DNA from: Leishmania infantum JPCM5
Taxonomy: Eukaryota; Euglenozoa; Kinetoplastea; Trypanosomatida; Trypanosomatidae
Reading direction: 5' to 3'
DNA length: 64,000 bases
Assembly (NCBI RefSeq): GCF_000002875.2
Contig: NC_009401.2
Coordinates: forward strand, 199,843 to 263,842
The position numbers were made by a program, and so were the translations under genes. The notes under the pieces are model-generated. The model had not been told where the DNA came from, ran no database searches, and saw only the letters and a program-made list of their open reading frames with translations. Every line of letters begins with the position of its first letter. The first letter of the stretch is position 1. Of this stretch, positions 8,430 to 18,841 are shown piece by piece.

Positions 8430-11400
8430 TCACATGAGGTAATGCGTGTAGACGGCCGAGGCAATAAACACCAAAACAAGCTCAGCACGGCGGCTGTAGT
8501 ACAGAGAGAGGCACCACACCGCCATAGAGAGCCCCAGCCACGCCGTCGTCGGCCCGTACGCGTAGACAAAGACAAAGGACAGGAAAGCCATGATGGTGAA
8601 GGCCACGTGAGCGCGGCGCTGATCTTCCAGGAGGGAGTCCGACAGAGCGGAAGCAGTGCCCGGCGGCGCCACAACGACAACGATGCCGAGCAACGGCAGA
8701 AGCTCATGCACGAGGAAGGCCATAAAGGCATGGTAGAGCAGCACCGTAGGCGACACCGGTGACGGCGCAGCTTCGCGGGATGCATTCCTTGCCGTACTGC
8801 CAGCGCCTATGCCCACGCCACCGCGTCCGAACAGCCGTCGCGCCCACGAGGCAGACGGCATGGCCACTCTCGGCGCCTCCACTGTCAGCAGAGCATCGGT
8901 GATGGCGACGACCATGCACGACGCTGCGCCGTCGCCAGCCTCGCTTGCCTCGTTTGTGCACAGCTTCAAAAACACAGATGCATTCACGACCAGCTGCCCA
9001 GCAGCGTAGCGGTCGTCTCGGTGGTACTCGAGCGTCGTCTGGGCACGTCGGCGGCGTCGCAGCGTGTCATCGGCGAGCTGCGTGTAAGCCGCATCTACAG
9101 CTGTCTGGTTCACGCCGAGGACAAGCGGAGCAGCAAGCGTCGTCTGCCCAGCGCTGGCGCCGACACGGCGAGTGTGCGCGTGGTTCTGCCGTAGCACATC
9201 TGCCAGCTCAACCGGGGTACTCGAAAGCAATACCATCGGTCGCTGCGCCGCCGGCAGTGCCTCACCATCGACGCCGCGAATGCGATACAGAACGACATCC
9301 ATGACGATGGAGAGCGCTGCACCATCGCTGCTGCCTGTGAGCTGCAAGGCAAGGCGCTCAAGCGCGCGGTGGGCGGCGGCGGGGCAGAGCCAGTCGAACT
9401 GCCAGCATCGCGGCACACGCGTGGCGCTGTCCCACGGTAGAAGGAGCGGACGGGTGTAGGCTTCGCCGGTCCAGCTGAAAAGTGCCATGGTCGCCTCGCC
9501 CGCAGGTGTGCCGCTGGTTGTGGTGCTAGCCGCCGACACCAGTGCAGATATCGTGCCCGTAGCAGCAGAGGCAGTACCGGAAAGAGGCGACGCAGTCCAC
9601 ATGCCCGTCAGATCGCCTGCCACATAAAAGGTGGTGTCGGCCAGTAGACACCCCCTGCACTCGGTGGCGATGCCGGGGACGGCAAAGAGGATCTCCTCGA
9701 CCTTGCAAAACTGCCGAACAGCGGGAAAGGCCCTCGAAAACGTTGCGGCGGTCGTCTCGCCACTGCCGGTCGCCGTCGCCGTCGCGTCACCGGCGCTACC
9801 GCGAGTCGGTAGATGCTTTGACGCACTTCGCCGCACCTGTGCAGCGCGCAGGTCGCTGTATTCCTCGGCCTCCGCAGCCCCCGCGTCACGCGAATGTCCG
9901 CTGAGCCAACCACCATCACGATGGCCTTGACGCGAAGTCGCCGCTGCGGGGTCGGCAGAGAGTGGCGGTATTGTTATGCCGGCAAAGGTGTCGTTGTAGC
10001 GGTACACAAAACGATGTCCCTGCAGGACGGCTGGGTCGCTGAGCAGCTCCGAGAAGAGGTAGTTGATAAAGTGAGATCGGTACACCCCACCCCCCTTCAT
10101 GTACAGGTGATGACTGCTGTCGAGGCTGTGATGCTCCACAACGCTGAAACTGTTAATAAGCGCCACGTTCGGTGGGGCGCGCTGTCGCGGCAAGTTTGCC
10201 TGTCGCTGGTGATCGTCGAAGACGATGGTGCCGTCATCGGCGGCAGCTCTCGCATACGAGCCGGCACTGGGGCCGTCCTCGCCGACTGTCGGTGTCCATG
10301 TGTCGCCGATAAGCTCGATGCCGAGCTGGAAGCCATAGCGTCGGAGGTCCGCCTCACACAACAGGAGTGGGCGAGCCGGGGTCGGGTCGAAGGACGGCCC
10401 AGTCTGCTGCGCCATCTCGGTCGCCGCCGCCGTCGTCGCAGGGTCGGGTTTCGATGATACAGCAGTGCTGCCGCGGCGACCCCACCACCTGCCGCTCTCC
10501 CGCCTGCGGTGCACGCTGCCGGCTCTGCCTTCGGCGGCGGCGTCAGGCGGCGTCATATCAGCAGAAGAGCGCAGGTGCAGCCGCGCCAACGTTGGGCGGA
10601 CCTCCACAACGAAGCTCGCGTCGGTGGAAGTGGCTGCCACACTCGTGGGCAGCTCGCGCCCGGGCATCCACCGCCACGCCGACGCGTTTGACGCGCCTCT
10701 GCCCGCCGTTCGCGACGACGGCGCCAGAAAGCCGTCAGGGTAAATCGCGTCACGCACGGTCACGCGCAAGTAACGCGGGAGCTGCAGACGCCGCAGCAGT
10801 GCTTCGCTGTCCTGGTGCTCGTTGTACTCCTCTAGAGTCAGCATCTTAAAGGTGGGACACGCGCGCAGCTGCAGATACAGCCGCTTGCGAGAGCCTGTTT
10901 CCACCGCGGCCTTCAGGCCTCGCCGCATCTGCTCGATGCACGCAGTGAGCCCCACATTGGGGTGACTCGGCGCGCCATGCTCTGCCGTTGCCAAGGCAGG
11001 ATTCGGAATCTCCTCCAGCGTCACCGCGTCGGCCTCAAAANNNNNNNNNNNNNNNNNNNNNNNNNNNNNNNNNNNNNNNNNNNNNNNNNNNNNNNNNNNN
11101 NNNNNNNNNNNNNNNNNNNNNNNNNNNNNNNNNNNNNNNNGGAGACATAGCCCAAGTTGCCTCGGGTGGCTAAGGTCAAGCCGCAGCAGCACTATGGCCT
11201 CTGATGCCTGCTCCGCTGAATCCTGCGCCGGCCTGCCGAAGGTCGCGGTTCGGCCGCTAATGTTCACCTCGTACGTCACGTCGTCCTGCACCCCGCGCAA
11301 CCCGACCATCGGCCTCATCGTCGCGTTGGCGCGCCGCAGTGTCGCAGGTTGGAGCACCGGCAGATAGCGAATACCCCATACGCCGTCCTCGTCGCTGCCG

Positions 11401-14400
11401 TCGTCTGCCTCCGCACTGCCATCACGGCCCAGTAACGTAGAGGCGAAGGCAAAAGCCGCGTCACCCAAGGTATGCGGCAGCCCCAGCTGAAACAACTGTG
11501 AGAGGCCAAAGGGCGATGTCGCAGCGTCGGCACCGTCGTGCCCAATCCCCTTCTTCCTCCCGCGTGCGGCGCTAGTGCCAGCGGTCAAACCCGCCTCAGC
11601 GCCCGGCGCGCCATCGATGATGCGGGTCGAGATGAAGTCGCCGTGGAAGGGGCACACGCCAGTGGTATGCATTGCACCTCCTGTAGAGCTGCCGTCTCCC
11701 GCCCGATCCGTGTACACGCCTGCGGCCACCGCCAACGTCGGTGTGGACGGCGAAGAAGCCCGCGGCACTGCCATGAACAGCGGCTGCGACACCTCGCGCG
11801 GTGACAAGTGACGGCCTGCCTTGACCGTGAATGATATGCACCGGCCTGGCAAGGAGGCAGTACTCGCTGAGGTGTAGGATGGGTTGAACCACCGTGTCGT
11901 CGGTGATACCCACCACGGCGTCACGCACCGCCCGCCGCTGAGCCGCTCCACCTCGCGCGCACCGCGCTTGACGGTGTCCTCCAGTGTCGCAGGGTCGATA
12001 AGGCGAACCTGGCTCTGCCAAAACTGCACGTCTTCGCGAGACGACTGTGGCTGCCGCTTCGTCCGCGGAGGCGGACGAGGGGGTTTCCGCCATTTCTCTT
12101 TCAAACCGTCACTTTCCGTTGCCGGTGCTCCCTCGGTGTGCAAGCACAGCGTGATGCGCCCCTTGCCGGTGTAGCCGTCGCACTCGTGGTCCATGGAGGT
12201 TGTTGCGGTCAGGTAGGCGGAGACGCGCTCCACCTCGTAGTGGCCCTTCAACGTGCACATATGCCCCTCCATCCGACCAAAGATGCTGCGAGACGGCACA
12301 AGGTCGTAGTGGAGGTACACCGTGCCAACAGGGAGCTGTTCCAGCACGAGCACCCCACCGCCAGGGCGAGGATGCAGACCGAAGTAGGTGTGGAACGCCG
12401 CATGCGCGGGGGCGTCGGCGGTAGAGCCGTCGGAGGGGAAAAAAAAGGCCGCTGCTTCGCCGTTGCTGTAGTTGTGGATGCTGCGCAGACTCATGCGCGC
12501 CTGTGTCGCACCATCCACAGCCGCAGTCGCACCGGGGCCCGTCATCTCCGCTTCCAAGTGCCAGTTCTGCGTCGAGGACGTCATCAGGATCGTCGCGCGA
12601 TCAGCCAGAGTCACGAGGCGATGCGAAGGCAAATTCTCTGTCAGAACAAACACCTCCACTGTGTCGTGGTCGACAAGAACGCGATGCTGCGCCTCTGATG
12701 CCGCTGACGCAGTGCGCTCACTTGTGCCAAGGCCGCTCACGTACTCGCCTGAGGCTGTCAAAGACGGCGGTGGGGAGGCGGCATCTGTAGGTAACGGGAG
12801 AAGCCGGTAGACGGCCCAGCGCACTGTCACGACGCCGAACGGCAGGCCATGCACCAGCGTCTCCGCCTGCGTGCCCTGATCAAAATGGATTCCCGTAAAG
12901 TTCGCGTCCGCCGTCCACACCGTGTTCTCGTCCGTCGCCAGCGACATCACCTCCCACTGGCCAACAAACTCATGTGCGATCTCGCGCGGGATGGGCACAG
13001 CCTGCAGTGCCGCGGTGTCGCCGCACACATACAGCTCCTTCTCCACCACCTGCGCGTGGAACACGTCGAGCATCTCCGTAAGAGCCACCGGCGGGCACAC
13101 GTTCGGGTTCTCGGGATCCGGCAGAGAGTGCGTGATCGTGTAGAGCCCCGGCGTATGCAGCCCTTTGATGAGAACCGTCGAGCCGCCTCTGTCGCGGGCC
13201 ACGGCAGCCGGGTGAAGGGGCAGCGGTTGAAACTCGACGTTGTCCATGAGCACCTGCGATCCAACCGTGATGGAAGCGGCCGGGACGACGCTCGTGACAG
13301 CCCACCGCGCCATGGCCGGGTCTGATGGGGCGTCCACGTGCAGGACGGCGCTCTTGCCGACAATGTGCCGCGCCCTGGCGAAGGGATACGTGTTGGCGGG
13401 TGTAGTGTAAAGCTTTTCCATGGTGATGATGACAGGCGGTGCAGCGGCGGCCTGTCGCTGTGCCGTGTCGCTTCTACTCACTGTACCACGACTGCTGCTA
13501 GTGCGGCTCGGCCGAGACTTGGGCGTCGCCGACGACGGCGGCGGCACCACCTGCAGCGAGTCGGCTGCGTTGTGACTGAGCACGACAAGGGCCGTGGCTG
13601 GCAGCGGACTCGGATACACGCGCCTTACTAGAAACCAGTCACGCTGCTCTGTGTGTGTGATGTGGTTAGCGACGGTCAGCTGGCAGAGCGCCTCGCTGGC
13701 ATTCGCCGGCGGCGCCGCCGCGGCCCTGCCGTAGCGCTCTGGAGTGTGATAAAGCACCGAGTGCGTCGGGTGGTGCTTCTCGACCGTCATGACCGCGGCG
13801 TCAGGGCACGCCCACGTGAATTCGTAACCGTACACGGAAAACAGCTCCGGGTAGCGGGCGAAGGTGTACTGCGGGGCGCAGAACGGCAAGACAGCTACAG
13901 CAGGGGGCGGCGGTGGAGGCAACACCGTGCCGTAGCGCTCGTCCTCGCGGACGACGCCGCGGGGGTTGACAGCGAGAACGGCAGCGGAGCCCGGCTTCTC
14001 CACGCACATGCCACGCCGCACAAACTCATGCTTCTCGGCCTCTACTTCGGCGCTCAACCGCTCAGGAGAGCTCCGCACGACATAGTCCATCAAGAACAGC
14101 GATGCGTTGCCCACCCCCGCGACTCTCAGCCGGCGCGCCTCTGCCTCGTGCAGAAGTGTGTATGTCTCTTCCAGCTTGGTGTCGAGCTGCTCATCGAGCT
14201 GGCGGCGGCGACGGCGGCGTGCTTGCTGCTCCGCCAGCTCGGCAGCACGCTCTGCCGGCGACGTTAACGTCTTACGTGATTCGGACGCCTTGTTGGCATG
14301 GTACTCACCCCAGAACGCGCCCTCGGCCTCTACAGTCTCGCTGCCGGCGGTTGCGGCGTCGACATCCAACTCCTCAGTGCCGGCACCGCCCGTCGGCGTG

Positions 14401-17400
14401 TCTTCCTGTTCCTGCTGCACGCTCATGCCGGTTCGCCTGCGTAACACCATTGGCCCGTCATCGCCCGCCACGTAATCGTGCTGCGTGTTCCAGAGCTGGT
14501 GAGCAACCGCATCCTGAACAGGGCGCAGGACCATCTCGAAGTAGTTCTGCTGACCTGTGTAGTTGAAGGAGTACCCAATGTCGGCTGCAAAGCCGACAAC
14601 GGGTATCACACGGCGATGGCGGCGGTGGCGACTGACGACCTTAGCCGCGTCCGTTGACGCGGATGCAGCACCTACAGACGCCAAGACCGAGGCGTTGACG
14701 CGAGTGTAGGCGACCTCAGTCAGCGAGGGCAGTGCAAACACTTTAGCATGCGGATACGAGATGCGCTGGTGACGGCCTTTTTCGTGAAAGACGACGTCAG
14801 GTGGCCGCTGGCATCGCCGCAGCGAGTATGTCTTCTCCACTGCCGCGACGAGGTTGCGCACAGACCACACGACATCACAGTGGTGATACGCCTCCACGCC
14901 GCACGCCATCAACGCTGTCACAGGTCTAGATGCGGCAGCCGCAGTCGTGAGGGCCAGCGGGCTCCCACCATCCACGGCGGTCGTGATGATCTGCGTCTCC
15001 TCCTGCTCCTCGACCGGGATAGTGCGCTGTACCAGGTACGGCGGGTGCCGCGCCGACACGCACGGCGGCACGAGCCACTCCGCTACCTCATCCTTACGCA
15101 CCTCACGCGGTGCCACGAGCAGCACGCACCCCTCCTCCGTGTAGATGGGCGCGAACGCCGGTACGATGGGCGGGGGTGGGAGGGGAACCACGTATATCTG
15201 GTACTCGACGTGCGTGTCCGGGCACTGCGACGTGTAGGCAAAGGAGTGTACCGCTCCGTCGATGACGACGGTCAGCGACAGTGCTTCGCCAGTGTCCTGC
15301 GCGACAAACTCGAGGGTGCCGTTTGGCAGCATGCGTTGCACGTTGGGCACGCTGTTCGTGTCCAGCTCCGCTGTGAGCTGCTCATCCACTGACAGGACGC
15401 GCAGCGGGGGGCTCGAGCGCCAGTAGCCGGTGGGTGCGTTGTTGCTCAAAACATCTGCGCCGCTGCTGCCGCCGCCACGGGGAGCACTTTGGCGCTGCTG
15501 CGGAGCTGCGGGAGAAGTTGAAGAAGCTGCGAGCGGCGATGTTAGGTCTGCGAGAGCACGTGGAGCCGACACCACCCAGCGCCGTGCATGCATAGGCAGC
15601 TCCACGGCGACCACGCGCGGGTAGCTCGCCAGACGTCGTACCACCAGCAGCGGGCGAGAATACACCTCCACAATGAACAGTCCAGAGGCTGCCGCCTTGG
15701 CACTCGCGGTCACTGGGATGACTCTGGTGTAGAGTGGGTCCAGGTTTGCCGTACCAATCAGCCGCTCCTCGCGCACGGCAACTCGCGCCACCCACACCAC
15801 CTCGTACACGCCGCGATGACTCATGCGTACAGAGGCATGCACCTCGCTGGCGTCCCGTTGCGCATCGGGGGCCGCGACACACACGGCCAGCGAGGCGGCG
15901 CCCGTGTCCTTCGCTGTCATCGACGTAGCTGGCGGACTGCTGCGTGCCTCGCAGCGGTAGGACCCTTCGGGCGCTGCCTCCGCAAGCTGCTGTGGGTCGG
16001 CGAGCCACGTCGTATTCGGCACGGTAACCTCCAGCTTCGGCTCCACTCGCATTCGCAGGAGCAGTTGCCGCAGAATCAGCGCCGACACGTCCTGATGCTC
16101 CCCGCACGCCGTCGCTGGCCCAGGGGTGGTGATGTGGGCCTGAACCGCCCACACTTCGCGCCTCTCCAGGACGACAGGATCACAGACATCGTCGACGTCG
16201 CGCACAAGGTAGGCGACAAGGTTGCGGCCGAGAAAGAGAGGCACCAATGCGCTGCCGGCCTCGCCATCCCCGTCTGTGTCGTCGGCTTTCCGAGCTGGCG
16301 CAGACGTGTTCGTGTACGGATTGGCCAGCACGCGAGTGGGATGCTGTGGCAGCGGCTGATCGCGCAACGGTGCGTTCTCCCAGTAGCCGTAGTAGGCCAA
16401 GGGCCGCCGGCGGCCGAGCACAGCGCCGCTGCTGCCACCACCGACCAAGCGGTGTCCAGCTCCACCGAACCACCCAGCACCGCTGGCCTCAGCGCTCGCG
16501 CTACCAGCAGACTCCAATGATGACGTGGGGGAGGCGGAGTGTAGTGGGTAGAACGGGTCGAGGGCGGCCATCACGGCAGCACGCGCCATCGTGCGGTTCG
16601 TCAGTCGCATGGAGCGTCGAAACCCGAAGTGTGGCGCAGGGTGGACAGACGGCAGCGCCCATGTGCGGTTCAACGGCAGCCGAAGGACGAAATGGCCATG
16701 CGCCACGCGCTCAGCCGACGCGGTGGCGGCAGATGGCCAGGAGGCCGTCTCAGCAGCTCTGAAACCCACCGCAGGCTCACCCTGTCCCTGATCTCCGCCC
16801 GAAGCTCTGGCCCCACGGGCGAGAAGAGCTGGATCGAGCGGCTGGCGTGAGATGCGGACAGAGACTTCGTAGCGAACGTTCGGCTCGACAGCAAAGAACG
16901 GACTAGTAGCAGAGCTGCGCAGCAGGCGACTGTCTGTTGAGGTCGATACCGCGAAAGGCCCGATGTCGCCCCCCGTGCTGCTAGCAGAGTAGTGTGGTAC
17001 TGGCAGCAGCCGCGAGTGCCGCAAGATGAGCGGGCTGTATGTAGGGGAAGTGCCGGGACCTCTGATGCTGCTGCCGCTATGATGTCTATCAGTCCAAGAC
17101 CGATCCCCCTGTGGGGCGGCGCTGCCGGCCTCCACGCCCTCCGCGACTACGCTGCGCACTGTCCAAGTCACCAGCGAGGTGGGGGGCACTGGCGGGGTGA
17201 CCTCGAAGGAAACGGCGAAGGCAACGGTGCCGTCCGCGCCACGGACTCTGCGAATGCGCTGCGACGCGGAAAACGGCGGGTGTGCCGACTGAGGCACATC
17301 GGCGCCGTCGGTGTTGTTCGACGATGTTGGAACGCCGCAGTGAGAGCCGAGTCCTACAATATTGATCGGTGGCAGCGCATCTCGCTGCATGTGCAGCGGC

Positions 17401-18515
17401 GGCATTACAGTCAGAATGTGCGGGCATTTGCACTTGACCACGCGGCTCGTAATGTGAAGCTGCATGTCGGTGTCCGCCGCTAGCAATGCCGTGTCCAGCG
17501 TTTCGCTACTCTCCGCTTCCACCTTTCCTCGTGTTGGAACAGCGCGAGCGCCGGTCCGTGCTGCAATCGCCGGATCAGCGGAGGACGCCTCGTGATTGGG
17601 GCCTAATCCACTCCTTCGGCCAGCAGAAAGCGATGGGGAAGATGTTATCAGCTTGAGCAGCGCCGCTGGGGAGAGAGCGCCTGTTGTCAGCACCAGCACG
17701 TCACCATCTCCATCGTTGTGCTCTGCGACATCTGCGTCTGTCAGGACGTAGCTGGTGTTGTACACCCGTCGGCGGCCCCAAGTGTCGACGGCAAAGATCA
17801 GCGCCTGCGGGAACAGCTCCCGCTTCTCGGCTGCGCTTAGTACTTGGAACGGCGAGGCCCGCAGCAGCTCTTGAAGAAAAATGTCGTACAGCTCCGCGCT
17901 CCGCAGCAGCGTGCCATCGAACCTGTACTGGCAGCACAGGCTGAGCTTCAGCGTCAGACCGACCGGCAGTGAGAGACTGTGCGGCGTGAGCAACTCTCCA
18001 GCCGTGAAGGAGCCGCTGGCCCACGCCACGGACGAGCGGGGGCACGTAAAGTCCGTCGCACACATGGACGCCGTCGCCTCAGCGCTCGCTGCATCGGTGA
18101 TGCCCTCACCGGCTGATGCTGGATATTGGGCCTGTGCAGAGAGGCCTGCGCGGCGGCCCTCATCGCGTGCGTGCTGCACAGCCGCAGCGACCTCCTCGTC
18201 GGTCGGCACGGTCACTGCCACATCGCGGAGATCGCTGGTCACCGCTTCAAATGTGTGCGGCGCGCCGAGCACCAGCTCGTTCAACTCCTTCAGACTTGCG
18301 TAGACGTGACTAGCGCCATCGCTACTCTGGGTGCTTCGAACCTGGGAGGAGGAGTGCTGAGGAGCGGCGGCGTGCGCTGGGAGAAGCCCCCACCTACTGC
18401 CGATACTGCCACTGCTCAAGTACACACATATCAAGAGGCTGAAGAACAGCGCTGGCAGACGACGTCGGCGCTGCGCCGCAACGCCGCCACTTGTCGAGGA
18501 GTGCATTACAAGCAT
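8430..18515 (-). CDS. Giant secretory-pathway membrane protein with beta-sandwich-like modules and C-terminal membrane helices
   Basis: About 3,361 residues, 34 of them unknown because of an assembly gap. The chosen start gives a basic stretch (RRRR at 16-19), a hydrophobic core at about 20-40 and a plausible cleavage site near AHA-AAP: a signal peptide. A very large predicted luminal or extracellular part follows, with many N-glycosylation sequons, scattered Cys and proline-rich linkers. At least two neighbouring segments (about 1695-1808 and 1818-1958) share a plan of a buried Trp strand (ARWAV, GQWEV), a GL-x-x-G turn (IKGLHTPGLYTI, VHGLPFGVVTV) and a closing strand, resembling Ig/PKD-type beta-sandwiches. 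A basic helical segment (RRRRRR near 1433) is also present. The last 105 residues hold about four hydrophobic helices. No named family was recognised. The architecture could suit a surface or flagellum-attachment protein such as FAZ5, but that is a guess. Confidence 0.85.
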   Translation of the reverse strand: MLVMHSSTSGGVAAQRRRRLPALFFSLLICVYLSSGSIGSRWGLLPAHAAAPQHSSSQVRSTQSSDGASHVYASLKELNELVLGAPHTFEAVTSDLRDVAVTVPTDEEVAAAVQHARDEGRRAGLSAQAQYPASAGEGITDAASAEATASMCATDFTCPRSSVAWASGSFTAGELLTPHSLSLPVGLTLKLSLCCQYRFDGTLLRSAELYDIFLQELLRASPFQVLSAAEKRELFPQALIFAVDTWGRRRVYNTSYVLTDADVAEHNDGDGDVLVLTTGALSPAALLKLITSSPSLSAGRRSGLGPNHEASSADPAIAARTGARAVPTRGKVEAESSETLDTALLAADTDMQLHITSRVVKCKCPHILTVMPPLHMQRDALPPINIVGLGSHCGVPTSSNNTDGADVPQSAHPPFSASQRIRRVRGADGTVAFAVSFEVTPPVPPTSLVTWTVRSVVAEGVEAGSAAPQGDRSWTDRHHSGSSIRGPGTSPTYSPLILRHSRLLPVPHYSASSTGGDIGPFAVSTSTDSRLLRSSATSPFFAVEPNVRYEVSVRISRQPLDPALLARGARASGGDQGQGEPAVGFRAAETASWPSAATASAERVAHGHFVLRLPLNRTWALPSVHPAPHFGFRRSMRLTNRTMARAAVMAALDPFYPLHSASPTSSLESAGSASAEASGAGWFGGAGHRLVGGGSSGAVLGRRRPLAYYGYWENAPLRDQPLPQHPTRVLANPYTNTSAPARKADDTDGDGEAGSALVPLFLGRNLVAYLVRDVDDVCDPVVLERREVWAVQAHITTPGPATACGEHQDVSALILRQLLLRMRVEPKLEVTVPNTTWLADPQQLAEAAPEGSYRCEARSSPPATSMTAKDTGAASLAVCVAAPDAQRDASEVHASVRMSHRGVYEVVWVARVAVREERLIGTANLDPLYTRVIPVTASAKAAASGLFIVEVYSRPLLVVRRLASYPRVVAVELPMHARRWVVSAPRALADLTSPLAASSTSPAAPQQRQSAPRGGGSSGADVLSNNAPTGYWRSSPPLRVLSVDEQLTAELDTNSVPNVQRMLPNGTLEFVAQDTGEALSLTVVIDGAVHSFAYTSQCPDTHVEYQIYVVPLPPPPIVPAFAPIYTEEGCVLLVAPREVRKDEVAEWLVPPCVSARHPPYLVQRTIPVEEQEETQIITTAVDGGSPLALTTAAAASRPVTALMACGVEAYHHCDVVWSVRNLVAAVEKTYSLRRCQRPPDVVFHEKGRHQRISYPHAKVFALPSLTEVAYTRVNASVLASVGAASASTDAAKVVSRHRRHRRVIPVVGFAADIGYSFNYTGQQNYFEMVLRPVQDAVAHQLWNTQHDYVAGDDGPMVLRRRTGMSVQQEQEDTPTGGAGTEELDVDAATAGSETVEAEGAFWGEYHANKASESRKTLTSPAERAAELAEQQARRRRRRQLDEQLDTKLEETYTLLHEAEARRLRVAGVGNASLFLMDYVVRSSPERLSAEVEAEKHEFVRRGMCVEKPGSAAVLAVNPRGVVREDERYGTVLPPPPPPAVAVLPFCAPQYTFARYPELFSVYGYEFTWACPDAAVMTVEKHHPTHSVLYHTPERYGRAAAAPPANASEALCQLTVANHITHTEQRDWFLVRRVYPSPLPATALVVLSHNAADSLQVVPPPSSATPKSRPSRTSSSRGTVSRSDTAQRQAAAAPPVIITMEKLYTTPANTYPFARARHIVGKSAVLHVDAPSDPAMARWAVTSVVPAASITVGSQVLMDNVEFQPLPLHPAAVARDRGGSTVLIKGLHTPGLYTITHSLPDPENPNVCPPVALTEMLDVFHAQVVEKELYVCGDTAALQAVPIPREIAHEFVGQWEVMSLATDENTVWTADANFTGIHFDQGTQAETLVHGLPFGVVTVRWAVYRLLPLPTDAASPPPSLTASGEYVSGLGTSERTASAASEAQHRVLVDHDTVEVFVLTENLPSHRLVTLADRATILMTSSTQNWHLEAEMTGPGATAAVDGATQARMSLRSIHNYSNGEAAAFFFPSDGSTADAPAHAAFHTYFGLHPRPGGGVLVLEQLPVGTVYLHYDLVPSRSIFGRMEGHMCTLKGHYEVERVSAYLTATTSMDHECDGYTGKGRITLCLHTEGAPATESDGLKEKWRKPPRPPPRTKRQPQSSREDVQFWQSQVRLIDPATLEDTVKRGAREVERLSGGRCVTPWWVSPTTRWFNPSYTSASTASLPGRCISFTVKAGRHLSPREVSQPLFMAVPRASSPSTPTLAVAAGVYTDRAGDGSSTGGAMHTTGVCPFHGDFISTRIIDGAPGAEAGLTAGTSAARGRKKGIGHDGADAATSPFGLSQLFQLGLPHTLGDAAFAFASTLLGRDGSAEADDGSDEDGVWGIRYLPVLQPATLRRANATMRPMVGLRGVQDDVTYEVNISGRTATFGRPAQDSAEQASEAIVLLRLDLSHPRQLGLCLXXXXXXXXXXXXXXXXXXXXXXXXXXXXXXXXXXFEADAVTLEEIPNPALATAEHGAPSHPNVGLTACIEQMRRGLKAAVETGSRKRLYLQLRACPTFKMLTLEEYNEHQDSEALLRRLQLPRYLRVTVRDAIYPDGFLAPSSRTAGRGASNASAWRWMPGRELPTSVAATSTDASFVVEVRPTLARLHLRSSADMTPPDAAAEGRAGSVHRRRESGRWWGRRGSTAVSSKPDPATTAAATEMAQQTGPSFDPTPARPLLLCEADLRRYGFQLGIELIGDTWTPTVGEDGPSAGSYARAAADDGTIVFDDHQRQANLPRQRAPPNVALINSFSVVEHHSLDSSHHLYMKGGGVYRSHFINYLFSELLSDPAVLQGHRFVYRYNDTFAGITIPPLSADPAAATSRQGHRDGGWLSGHSRDAGAAEAEEYSDLRAAQVRRSASKHLPTRGSAGDATATATGSGETTAATFSRAFPAVRQFCKVEEILFAVPGIATECRGCLLADTTFYVAGDLTGMWTASPLSGTASAATGTISALVSAASTTTSGTPAGEATMALFSWTGEAYTRPLLLPWDSATRVPRCWQFDWLCPAAAHRALERLALQLTGSSDGAALSIVMDVVLYRIRGVDGEALPAAQRPMVLLSSTPVELADVLRQNHAHTRRVGASAGQTTLAAPLVLGVNQTAVDAAYTQLADDTLRRRRRAQTTLEYHRDDRYAAGQLVVNASVFLKLCTNEASEAGDGAASCMVVAITDALLTVEAPRVAMPSASWARRLFGRGGVGIGAGSTARNASREAAPSPVSPTVLLYHAFMAFLVHELLPLLGIVVVVAPPGTASALSDSLLEDQRRAHVAFTIMAFLSFVFVYAYGPTTAWLGLSMAVWCLSLYYSRRAELVLVFIASAVYTHYLM
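11041..11140. other. Assembly gap of 100 N inside the giant gene
   Basis: Exactly 100 ambiguous bases, the conventional size for a gap of unknown length. Both flanks are coding in the same nominal frame (about residues 2458-2492). If both flank frames are right, the true missing length must leave remainder 1 when divided by 3. Confidence 0.99.
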
Positions 18516-18712
18516 GCTAAAGAGCAAGGTTCGGAAGGGCCAGGGAAGGAGAAGCACGGCGAGAGCGAAGGACGCCCTGTACGTGGTTTGCGTGTGCGCA
18601 GACCCAGACGCAGAGAGACGGCCGGATGCAGTCAGCGACAGAGAGCAGTGCCTTGCAACAAACTTCGAAGAAACGGCACCAACACAACACCACACGAAAA
18701 GAACGCCTCTGA

Positions 18713-18841
18713 CTGATGCGCGCAGCGAGGAGCGTCGGAAAACGGCGGACAGGATGGATGGAGGAGGGGTGGATGGATCGATGTGTACAGGCACACGCAG
18801 AGAGAGGGAGATGATGATTTAAAGCGTGCGTAAGTAAGTGC
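18713..18841 (-). promoter_or_regulatory. Predicted trans-splice acceptor region of the giant gene
   Basis: The minus strand is free of AG from 18841 down to 18715 and contains a strong C/T tract (about 18780-18735). The first AG is at 18713-18714. No ATG occurs between it and 18515, so translation should start at 18515 and not at the upstream in-frame ATG at 18794. A second AG at 18517-18518, one base before the ATG, has its own short pyrimidine tract and would give the same start. Confidence 0.75.

Noticed and set aside
6956..8785. Minus-strand ORF of 609 codons spanning the J-protein/giant-gene spacer
   Set aside because: It overlaps two real genes in a different frame and has no domain or consistent composition; it is chance openness.
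8430..18515. Assignment of the giant protein to nucleoporin gp210 or POM152
   Set aside because: Signal peptide and C-terminal anchor fit superficially, but several membrane helices at the end and no recognisable gp210 blocks argue against it.
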